Shown here piece after piece: positions 1-5,711 of a stretch of DNA of 5,836 nucleotides (positions are counted from its first letter, which is position 1; each line of letters starts with the position of its first letter). Source of the DNA: a bacterium (GTDB lineage: Bacteria; Chloroflexota; Dormibacteria; Aeolococcales; Bog-877); contig JAKBTP010000166.1 in NCBI GenBank assembly GCA_021844355.1, positions 1-5,836 on the forward strand. Reading direction: 5' to 3'. Made by a program: the position numbers and the translations under genes. Under the pieces are notes generated by a model that had not been told where the DNA came from, did no database searches, and worked only from the letters and a program-made list of their open reading frames with translations.

Positions 1-28
1 CTCCTGACCCGGCGAAGACAACCAGCAA
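1..28 (-). CDS. fmt: Probable start of methionyl-tRNA formyltransferase (partial, cut by window edge)
   Basis: A short open frame begins with TTG at 28 and runs off the left edge. Only nine complete codons are visible, reading (M)LVVFAGSG. This resembles the N-terminal first strand and loop of Fmt, which in E. coli reads LRIIFAGTPDFA and forms the start of the Rossmann-like formyl-donor domain. Fmt formylates Met-tRNA(fMet) for translation initiation. The start choice rests on a strong GGGAGG Shine-Dalgarno at 36-41, seven bases upstream, and on an in-frame TAG just before it (41-43), which rules out a longer N-terminus. Position supports the call: fmt commonly lies downstream of priA, usually with def between them, and def is absent here. 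With so few residues, another protein starting with a glycine-rich nucleotide-binding loop is possible. Confidence 0.45.
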
Positions 29-34
29 CCAGAG

Positions 35-41
35 ACCTCCC
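35..41 (-). promoter_or_regulatory. Shine-Dalgarno for the left-edge gene
   Basis: The minus strand reads GGGAGGT here, followed by seven bases and then TTG at 28. It is the best ribosome binding site in the priA-downstream gap and decides the start of the putative fmt. The competing ATG at 62 has no purine-rich sequence upstream. Confidence 0.5.
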
Positions 42-84
42 TAGCCTTACCCGCCCCGCCATTATCGGCAGCGGCCCGAGCGCG

Positions 85-2088
85 CTAGGCCGGATCTACG
101 TCCAGCGCCCACCCTCTGCCCGAGGGCAGAAGCTCCGCCACATCCTCCATCCGGGTGCCCTTCAGGGTCAGCTGCCAGCGATGCAGGGAGCGGAGCCGGG
201 GGATGAAGGCGGGGCTGGGTCCCAGGACCTCGATCCCCTTCCGCTGCAGGGCCTCGCGGAGGCGTGCCCCCTCGCGCTCGCAATCCTGCCGTGCGAGCTC
301 CTCGCGGGGGTCGCTGCGCGTGACCACCAGCAGCCGAGTGAATGGCGGGTAGCCCAGCCGCCTCCTCACCTCCACCTCCTCGCGGGCGAACCCCTCGTAG
401 TCGTGCTCCACGGCCCGCAGCACAGCGGGGTGCTCGGGGCTGTAGGTCTGGAGGATCACCTCCGCCGGCTCGTCACCCCGGCCGGCCCGGCCGGCCACCT
501 GGGTCAGGAGGGAGAAGGTCCGCTCGGAGGCGCGGAAGTCCGGGAAGTGGAGGGCGATGTCGGCGTTCACAATCCCCACTAGCCGGACCCCCGGCAGGTC
601 CCACCCCTTGGCCACCATCTGGGTGCCGATCAGGATGTCCGCCCGCCGCTCGGCGAAGGCCTCGTAGATCTCCCGGTGGGCGTCCCGGTGCCCGACGGTG
701 TCCCGGTCCATGCGCAGGATCCTGGCCCCCGGCCAGCGCTGGGCGGCCTCCGCCTCCACCCGCTCGGTGCCGGCCCCCAGGGCCCGGAGGAGGGCGCTTC
801 CGCAGCTGGCGCAGGCGTCCGGCAGCTCCTCGAAGTGGCCGCAGTAGTGGCAGCGGCAGAGCCGGCCGGGGAGGTGCAGGGTGAGGGAGACCGAGCACTC
901 CGGACACCCCAGGGCCTCCCCGCAGCTGCGGCAGAGGACCACGCTGGAGGTGCCGCGGCGGTTGAGGAAGAGGATCACCTGGCCGCCTGCGGAGAGGGCT
1001 CCGTCCACGGCCGCGACAAGGTCGCGGGAGAGGGGCGACCGGTTGCCCCAGGCCAGCTCCTCCCGCAGATCTACCACCCGGACCGGGGGCAGGGGACGCT
1101 GGTTGTAGCGCTGGGGCAGACGGAGGAGCTGGGGGCTTCCCCTGGTCTGGGCCAGATGGTAGGTCTCCAGCCGAGGGGTCGCGCTCCCCATCACCACCGG
1201 GACGGAGAGGATCCGCCCCAGCCGGCGAGCCACCTCGACGGCGTGATAGCGGGGCACCCGGTCGTACTGCTTGTAGGAGGTGGAGTCCTCCTCGTCCACG
1301 ATGATCACCCCGCAGTTGGGCATGGGGGCGAAGACGGCGCTGCGGGATCCCACCACCACCTGGACCTGGCCCGAGCGGACCCGGCGCCACTCCGATCCCC
1401 TCTGGCCGGGAGTCAGCCCGGAGTGGAGCACCGCGACCCGGCTCCCGTGGTGACGGGCGAAACGGGCCACGGTCTGGGGGGTGAGGGAGATCTCGGGGAT
1501 GAGGACGATGGCCCCCCGGCCCCGCTCCTGGGCGGCTCGGATGGCGGCCAGATAGAGCTCGGTCTTGCCGGAACCGGTGACCCCGAAGAGGAGGAACTCC
1601 TGGAAGCGGGACCAGCGCACTGCCTCCTCGATGGGCAGGAAGGCCGCCATCTGTTCTGAGCTGAGGTTGAGCTCGGGTGCCCCTGGTGCCGTCTCGGCGT
1701 CCGGGGACTCCGACCGGCTCCGACGGCGGACCGGCCGGGCATCCGCCCTGCCTCCCCGCATGGCCGGGGGCACCATGGCCCTTATCACCTCTGGCAGCGG
1801 GGTGAGGTAGTGGCCGCTGATCCAGTGGGCCAGGCTGATCTGAGCCGGGAGCAGCAGCGGCTCGGGGTCCCGGATCCGCTCCACCGAGCGGAGGTGGTCC
1901 ACCCGGGACTCCTGAGCCAGCGCCACCACCATGCCGAACACCCGCCGCCGCCCGAACGGGACCACCACCCGCTGCCCCAGGGTCAGTTCATCCTGAAGTT
2001 CCCTTGGCACCAGGTAGTCGTAGACGCCGGCCGGCGCCGCCGGGCCCAGGTCGGGCACCACCTTGGCGATGGGCCCGCCTCCGCTCAA
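85..2088 (-). CDS. priA: Primosomal protein N' (PriA), replication restart DNA helicase, short form
   Basis: PriA recognises abandoned replication forks and starts primosome assembly so DnaB can be reloaded; it is an SF2 3'-5' helicase. Visible in order: the 3'-DNA-binding domain (about 1-110, with YDYLVP at 23-28 and RVVVPFG at 40-46), a low-complexity Arg/Ser/Pro linker (111-138), Walker A GVTGSGKTE (169-177, Lys175), the Walker B box VDEED (264-268), GSATPRLE (301-308), and eight zinc cysteines (386, 389, 395, 398, 413, 416, 426, 429) plus an extra Cys411. Motif V is GTQMVAKGWD (488-497) and motif VI is TQVAGRAGRG (529-538). At 667 aa it is shorter than E. coli PriA (732), because the region between the DNA-binding and helicase domains that normally holds a winged helix is almost gone. 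Box II reads DEED where the family has DEEH. It starts with TTG overlapping the coaBC stop as TTGA, with GGAGG at 2093-2097 four bases upstream. The stop is TAG at 85-87. Confidence 0.96.
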   Translation of the reverse strand: MSGGGPIAKVVPDLGPAAPAGVYDYLVPRELQDELTLGQRVVVPFGRRRVFGMVVALAQESRVDHLRSVERIRDPEPLLLPAQISLAHWISGHYLTPLPEVIRAMVPPAMRGGRADARPVRRRSRSESPDAETAPGAPELNLSSEQMAAFLPIEEAVRWSRFQEFLLFGVTGSGKTELYLAAIRAAQERGRGAIVLIPEISLTPQTVARFARHHGSRVAVLHSGLTPGQRGSEWRRVRSGQVQVVVGSRSAVFAPMPNCGVIIVDEEDSTSYKQYDRVPRYHAVEVARRLGRILSVPVVMGSATPRLETYHLAQTRGSPQLLRLPQRYNQRPLPPVRVVDLREELAWGNRSPLSRDLVAAVDGALSAGGQVILFLNRRGTSSVVLCRSCGEALGCPECSVSLTLHLPGRLCRCHYCGHFEELPDACASCGSALLRALGAGTERVEAEAAQRWPGARILRMDRDTVGHRDAHREIYEAFAERRADILIGTQMVAKGWDLPGVRLVGIVNADIALHFPDFRASERTFSLLTQVAGRAGRGDEPAEVILQTYSPEHPAVLRAVEHDYEGFAREEVEVRRRLGYPPFTRLLVVTRSDPREELARQDCEREGARLREALQRKGIEVLGPSPAFIPRLRSLHRWQLTLKGTRMEDVAELLPSGRGWALDVDPA

Positions 2089-3326
2089 CTCGCCTCCGAG
2101 CCGTCCCCGGGGGAGTTCAGCAGCTCCGCCGCCAGGTCCAGGATCCGCCCCGCGACGAGGGACTTGGGGGACCAGGGCAGCTCGACCTCGCGCCCGTCGG
2201 GGTAGAGGACCACCGCCTCGGACCAGTCACCCCCCATCGCCGAGCGCGGACCGGCCACCGGGTTGGCCACCAGCAGGTCGCAACCCTTCCCGCGCAGCTT
2301 GTCCCGGCCCCGGCTGCGGACGTCCTCGGTCTCGGCGGCGAAGCCCACCACTCGCAGCCCCTCGGGCCGCCGCGCCACCAGCTCCTGGAGGAGGTCTGGG
2401 TTGGGCTCCAGGTGGAGATCCAGCGCCTCGTGCTCGGCGCGGTGCAGCTTCTGCTCGAAGGGCTTCGCCAGGCGGTAGTCCGCGACCGCGGCGGCCATCA
2501 CCAGAAGCCTGGTGCGTGGGAGCCGCTCCAGGCAGGCATCCAGCATCTGCGACGCCGTCTCCACCCGCACCAGCTCGCCTCCCGGAAGCTGCTCCGGGAG
2601 TGCGGCGGCGGTCACCAGGTGCACCTCGGCGCCGCGCCGGAGCGCAGCCCGGGCCAGCTCGGCGCCCATCCTGCCGCTGCTGCGGTTGCCCAGGTAGCGC
2701 ACCGGGTCGATCGGCTCCCGGGTGCCTCCGGCGGTGACCAGCACCACCACCCCCTGGAGCTCTCGCCCGGGTTCGAGCAGAAGACGGGCGGCTTCCACTA
2801 TCTCCCCCGGCTCTGCCATCCGTCCCATCCCCACGTGGCCCGACGCCAGCCGGCCGGAGGCCGGCCCCACCAGATGGGCACCGCGGCCCCTCAGTGTCTG
2901 GAGGTTGGCCTGGGTGGCCGGGCTCTCCCACATGCCGGTCTCCATGGCCGGGGCCAGCAGGAGGGGAGCCCGACTCGCCAGCAGGGTGGCGCTGACGATG
3001 TCGTCGGCCAGCCCGCAGGCCAGCCGAGCGATGGTCGAGGCGGTGGCCGGGACCACGAGGTGGGCCTCAGCCCACTGGGCGAGGTCGACGTGCGGCATGC
3101 CGGAGTCACCCCCCGCCCCCCCTCGGCCCGGGTGGGCTACCGGGTGCCCGGAGAGGGCCTGGAGTGCCAGCGGTGAGATGAAGCTGGTGGCAGCCGCGGT
3201 CATCGTCACCCGAACGTCCGCCCCCTCCTGGCGCAGCGCGGTGATCAGGGAGGGCACCTTGACGGCGGCGATCCCGCCGCACACATGGAGGAGGACCCTC
3301 CTCCCGGCCAGCCCGCTCCCCTCCAT
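2085..3326 (-). CDS. coaBC: Bifunctional phosphopantothenoylcysteine decarboxylase / phosphopantothenate-cysteine ligase (CoaBC, Dfp)
   Basis: The enzyme catalyses two consecutive steps of coenzyme A synthesis: the C-terminal CoaB domain joins cysteine to 4'-phosphopantothenate using CTP, and the N-terminal FMN-dependent CoaC domain decarboxylates the product. It is 413 aa, against 406 in E. coli, and the motifs align with E. coli at a constant +4 offset. CoaC has the flavin-binding GGIAA (17-21), catalytic His79 in PHVDLAQWA, PATAST (93-98), PAMETGMW (126-133) and LASGHVGMGRMAE (160-172). CoaB has TAGGTREPIDPVRY (198-211), NRSSGRMG (214-221), AAVADYR (279-285), Lys293 (E. coli Lys289) and VGFAAET (327-333). 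Two CoaC positions differ from E. coli: Asn125 is Glu129 and Cys158 is Ser162. I chose ATG 3326, which fits the family N-terminus; an adjacent in-frame GTG at 3329 is possible. No strong Shine-Dalgarno precedes either. The gene follows gmk by 28 nt and overlaps priA by 4 nt, suggesting coupled translation. Confidence 0.95.
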   Translation of the reverse strand: MEGSGLAGRRVLLHVCGGIAAVKVPSLITALRQEGADVRVTMTAAATSFISPLALQALSGHPVAHPGRGGAGGDSGMPHVDLAQWAEAHLVVPATASTIARLACGLADDIVSATLLASRAPLLLAPAMETGMWESPATQANLQTLRGRGAHLVGPASGRLASGHVGMGRMAEPGEIVEAARLLLEPGRELQGVVVLVTAGGTREPIDPVRYLGNRSSGRMGAELARAALRRGAEVHLVTAAALPEQLPGGELVRVETASQMLDACLERLPRTRLLVMAAAVADYRLAKPFEQKLHRAEHEALDLHLEPNPDLLQELVARRPEGLRVVGFAAETEDVRSRGRDKLRGKGCDLLVANPVAGPRSAMGGDWSEAVVLYPDGREVELPWSPKSLVAGRILDLAAELLNSPGDGSEAS

Positions 3327-3354
3327 CACCCGGCCATTGTGGCAGCCGCAGCCG

Positions 3355-3915
3355 TCATGGCCGGTCCCCCCGGAGAATCCGGACCACCTCCTCGGCGGCT
3401 TGCTCCACCTCGTCGTTGACCACCAGATGGTGATACCAGCCCGCCTGGGCCAGCTCCCGGTCGGCGTCCTCGGTGCGGCGCGCCAGCTCGGCAGGGCTCT
3501 CGGTGGCCCGCTCGCGCAGGCGGGCCAGCAGCACCTCGCGACTGGGCGGAGCCAGGAAGATGAAGGTGGCGTCGGGCTGGTCGGCGTGCAGCTGGGCCGC
3601 ACCCTGGACGTCGATCTTGAGAAGGACGTCGCGGCCGCTCTGGCGCAGCTCTTCCACCCTGCGCTTGGAGGTGCCGTAGAGGTTGCCGTGCACGCGGGCG
3701 GTCTCCAGGAACTCCCCCCTCTCCCGAAGGCGCGCGAATTCCTCGGGGGCCACGAAGGAGTACTCCCGGCCATCCTCCTCCCCGGGCCGGGGCGCCCGGG
3801 TGGTGTAGGCCACCGGGCGCTGCAGGTCGGGCAGCCGGCGGCGCACCGCCTGGATGACCGTGTCCTTGCCGACCCCGCTGGGGCCCGACAGCACCACGAG
3901 CCTGCCCCGGGCCAC
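3355..3915 (-). CDS. gmk: Guanylate kinase
   Basis: Gmk phosphorylates GMP (and dGMP) to GDP with ATP, an essential cytosolic step of purine nucleotide supply that also feeds (p)ppGpp metabolism. The 186-aa product is slightly short for a family usually near 190-210 aa but is complete. The P-loop is GPSGVGKDT (11-19, Lys17), with Asp18 where Ser is most common. The GMP-binding region has YTTRAPRPGE (37-46) and DGREYSF (48-54), followed by HGNLYGTS (76-83), the Walker B-like strand VLLKIDVQGA (97-106) and an Arg-rich lid containing RLRERATES. The start is GTG at 3915, supported by GGAG at 3924-3927 eight bases upstream, inside the last codons of the preceding rluD-type gene. The stop codon of that gene lies 3 nt before this start, so translation is probably coupled. 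In B. subtilis rpoZ lies between gmk and coaBC; here it does not. Confidence 0.97.
   Translation of the reverse strand: MARGRLVVLSGPSGVGKDTVIQAVRRRLPDLQRPVAYTTRAPRPGEEDGREYSFVAPEEFARLRERGEFLETARVHGNLYGTSKRRVEELRQSGRDVLLKIDVQGAAQLHADQPDATFIFLAPPSREVLLARLRERATESPAELARRTEDADRELAQAGWYHHLVVNDEVEQAAEEVVRILRGDRP
3792..3820 (-). repeat. Inverted repeat / potential RNA hairpin inside gmk
   Basis: Arms at 3792-3803 and 3810-3820 (GCGCCCGGGTGG against CCACCGGGCGC) can pair over 11 bp with one bulged G, closing a six-base loop. It lies in codons for the conserved GMP-binding YTTRAPRPG segment. The pairing is visible, but in GC-rich coding DNA it may be coincidental. Confidence 0.4.
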
Positions 3916-3918
3916 GCC

Positions 3919-4872
3919 TCAGGCTCCGGCCACGGGCGGCCAGGGCCAGACCGGCTCCTCGGGGGCCCCGAGGCTGAGCCGCAGCGAGCTCAGGTCGCCT
4001 GGGAGTGGGCTCACGAAGGTCATCTCCTGGCCGGTCCCCGGATGGCGCAGGTGGAGGGACGCGGCATGGAGGGCGGGCCGGGGCGCCTCCTGCTGGCGCC
4101 CTCCATACAAGGTGTCGCCCACCACCGGGTGGTGGATGTAGGCCAGGTGGACCCGGATCTGGTGGGTCCGGCCGGAGAGCAGGCGGAGGCGGAGGACGAC
4201 ATGGGCCGGAAGGCGCTCCAGGACCCAGAACTCCGTCACCGCCTCCCGTCCGGCCGAAGTCACGCTCATCCTTCCCGGGCGTGCCCGCTCCCGCCCCACC
4301 GGGGCCTCGATCCTGCCACGTCCCTCGGTCAGCGCCCCCTCGGCGAGCGCCCAGTACTCACGCCCCATGGTGCGAAGCCGCAGCTGCTGGGAGAGCCCGA
4401 GATGGGCTCTGTCGGTGCGGGCCAGGGCCAGGAGGCCGCTGGTCCCCCGGTCCAGGCGGTGCACTATTCCCGGGCGCTCCGGCCCACCTGCCAGGGACCA
4501 GGGCCCCGGCTGGGTCCGGAGCCAGTCGGTGAGGGTGGGGGCGGAGAGCCCGGGAGCCGGGTGCACCGCCAGCCCCGGCGGCTTGTCCACGACCATGAGC
4601 TCTCCGTCGTCGTAGACCACCCTCGGCTCCGGCCCGAGCTCCCCCAGGGTCGGTGCCGGCTCCTCCTCCACCTCGACAGTCTCGCCCTCGTGAAGCAGTT
4701 GGGAGGCGCGCAGCGCCTTCCCCGCCTCCAGCCGCACCAGTCCCAGCCGCAGCCGCCGCTGGGCCGCCTGACGGGAGACGCCCAGGCTGGAGGCCAGGAA
4801 GGCGTCCAGCCGACTCCCGCCATCCGTGGGACCCACGCGAAGCTGGCGCACCGGGTGCTCAGGTGTCGGCAC
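3919..4872 (-). CDS. rluD: RluD/YlyB-family rRNA pseudouridine synthase
   Basis: This is an RluA/RluD-family enzyme that isomerises uridines in RNA; E. coli RluD modifies helix 69 of 23S rRNA, and YlyB is the B. subtilis relative next to lspA. Counting from GTG 4872 (317 aa), an S4 RNA-binding domain spans about 21-67 (RLDAFLASSLGVSRQAAQRR). The catalytic domain follows, with VVDKPPGLAVHP (94-105), the active-site motif HRLDRGTSG (138-146, nucleophile Asp141), REYWALAEG (171-179, conserved Tyr173) and GRTHQIRVH (234-242). All catalytic motifs are intact. The frame is open upstream to 5007, but that stretch is Ser/Pro-rich shadow sequence inside lspA. GTG 4872 overlaps lspA by 14 nt and has only a weak AGG upstream; GTG 4851 and GTG 4836 are alternatives with no better site. 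The exact rRNA target cannot be read from sequence. Confidence 0.92.
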   Translation of the reverse strand: MPTPEHPVRQLRVGPTDGGSRLDAFLASSLGVSRQAAQRRLRLGLVRLEAGKALRASQLLHEGETVEVEEEPAPTLGELGPEPRVVYDDGELMVVDKPPGLAVHPAPGLSAPTLTDWLRTQPGPWSLAGGPERPGIVHRLDRGTSGLLALARTDRAHLGLSQQLRLRTMGREYWALAEGALTEGRGRIEAPVGRERARPGRMSVTSAGREAVTEFWVLERLPAHVVLRLRLLSGRTHQIRVHLAYIHHPVVGDTLYGGRQQEAPRPALHAASLHLRHPGTGQEMTFVSPLPGDLSSLRLSLGAPEEPVWPWPPVAGA

Positions 4873-5380
4873 GGGCCTGGAGCAGGAGACGGACCACGAG
4901 CAGGACCATGCCCACGGTGATGCCGCTGTCGGCGACGTTGAACACCGGCCAGTGGGGGAGCTGGATGAAGTCCACGACGTAGCCCTGGGTGAGCCGGTCG
5001 ATGGCATTGGCCAGGGCCCCGCCTACCACCATGCCCACGGCCGCCTGCACCCACCAGCCCTCCGCCGCCAGCCGACGGCGGTACCAGATGGCGGCCCCGA
5101 TCACGGCCGCCGCCACCAGGAGGAACAGCCAGTCGTAGTTGGGCAGGATGCTGAACGCCGCCCCGGAGTTCTCCACGTACTGGATGTGCACCGGCCAGCC
5201 GGGGAAGAGCTCCTGCCCGGGGACCAGGGAGCGGGTCACCCAGAACTTGGTGATCCGGTCCAAGCCGAAGGTGATGGCCGCCGCGGCCAGGGCTGTGACC
5301 GGCCAGCTGCCTAGCCCGGTCCTGGCCCGGGACGCCTCAGTCGCGCCGGGCCTCCTTGCAGGGAATGCAGCGGGTCGCAT
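4859..5380 (-). CDS. lspA: Lipoprotein signal peptidase (signal peptidase II)
   Basis: LspA is an inner-membrane aspartyl protease that removes signal peptides from prolipoproteins after Lgt has attached diacylglycerol to the lipobox cysteine. The 173-aa product has about four membrane segments (near 28-47, 84-100, 111-127, 152-168). Family motifs are DRITK (41-45), ENSGAAFS (70-77), GGALANAIDR (120-129) and VFNVADSGI (146-154). Asp128 and Asp151 are the expected catalytic pair. Its N-terminus is about 20 residues longer than usual before the first membrane helix and overlaps the zinc-finger gene by 44 nt. ATG 5380 is nevertheless the only ATG, GTG or TTG in frame ahead of that helix, and AAGG lies nine bases upstream of it. 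Its position next to a TraR/DksA-type gene and an RluD-type gene matches the B. subtilis ylyA-lspA-ylyB order. Confidence 0.95.
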   Translation of the reverse strand: MRPAAFPARRPGATEASRARTGLGSWPVTALAAAAITFGLDRITKFWVTRSLVPGQELFPGWPVHIQYVENSGAAFSILPNYDWLFLLVAAAVIGAAIWYRRRLAAEGWWVQAAVGMVVGGALANAIDRLTQGYVVDFIQLPHWPVFNVADSGITVGMVLLVVRLLLQARADT

Positions 5381-5711
5381 AGGGGAGCGCCTTCAGCCGC
5401 TCGATGTCGATCTCTCTGCCGCAGCTCCGGCAGATGCCGTACTCGCCCCGGTCGAGCCGTCCCAGCGCCTCCTCGCATTGGGCGAACATCTGCTCCAGGT
5501 TCTCCCGGATGGCCAGGAGCCGCTCGTGCTCCTCCATCTCACCGGCGTGCTCGGTGGGGTGCTCGTGGAAGGGGGCCTGCTTGCCGATCCCACCCGGGTT
5601 CTCCCCGCGCAGCCGGGCGAGCTCTTGGGCCAGGCGGTCGCGCTCGCTCTCCACCTGGGTCCGGATCTCGGCAAGATCGCGCTCGCGGGTGGCACTGGTC
5701 ATTTCAGCCAT
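5337..5711 (-). CDS. TraR/DksA-type C4 zinc-finger protein (YlyA/YteA-like)
   Basis: This 124-aa protein has a long charged coiled-coil hairpin (about 8-35 and 58-88) followed by a C4 zinc finger, CRSC (94-97) and CIPC (115-118), preceded by the family signature LDRGEYGIC. DksA relatives insert the coiled coil into the RNA polymerase secondary channel and alter initiation. The hairpin tip (HEHPTEHAGE, 49-58) resembles the Bacillus YteA/YlyA tip more than the DxxDxA tip of E. coli DksA; the aligned residues are His51, Glu54 and Ala56. The gene lies directly before lspA, like B. subtilis ylyA. The start is ATG 5711, supported by GAGGT at 5720-5724 with eight-base spacing. ATG 5702 is an in-frame alternative without a good site, and upstream codons to the window edge contain no ATG, GTG or TTG. 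Polymerase binding is inferred from the family. Confidence 0.9.
   Translation of the reverse strand: MAEMTSATRERDLAEIRTQVESERDRLAQELARLRGENPGGIGKQAPFHEHPTEHAGEMEEHERLLAIRENLEQMFAQCEEALGRLDRGEYGICRSCGREIDIERLKALPYATRCIPCKEARRD

Noticed and set aside
1..62. ATG at 62 opening a frame MAGRVRLGRSLVAG to the left edge
   Set aside because: There is no Shine-Dalgarno before it and no family resemblance. The alternative frame from TTG 28 has both.
61..66. GATAAT hexamer between priA and the putative fmt, as a possible internal -10 box
   Set aside because: No -35-like sequence occurs at suitable spacing and the genes are likely co-transcribed.
480..497. GC-palindromic run of alternating CCGG/GGCC
   Set aside because: It is explained by codons for the conserved PriA motif VI sequence AGRAGRG.
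473..1390. A 305-codon minus-strand frame inside priA
   Set aside because: It lies in a different frame over the helicase and zinc-binding motifs of PriA and is low-complexity Pro/Gly/Arg.
3327..3773. Upstream extension of the coaBC frame into gmk
   Set aside because: The extension is out-of-frame gmk sequence. The recognisable CoaC N-terminus begins at ATG 3326, matching the E. coli length with a +4 offset.
2722..4920. A 732-codon open frame on the plus strand antisense to coaBC, gmk and rluD
   Set aside because: The product is Pro/Gly/Ala/Arg-rich with no domain. It is a shadow of GC-rich coding on the opposite strand, where all family motifs are found.
4873..5007. Upstream extension of the rluD frame to an ATG at 5007
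   Set aside because: The added 45 residues are Ser/Pro/Trp-rich and overlap the lspA codons for its second catalytic Asp and last membrane helix; typical family length is reached from 4872.
5351..5357. Perfect AAGGAGG on the minus strand near the end of the zinc-finger gene
   Set aside because: It encodes Lys-Glu in the zinc-finger protein. No ATG, GTG or TTG follows at ribosome-binding distance, so it is not the lspA site.
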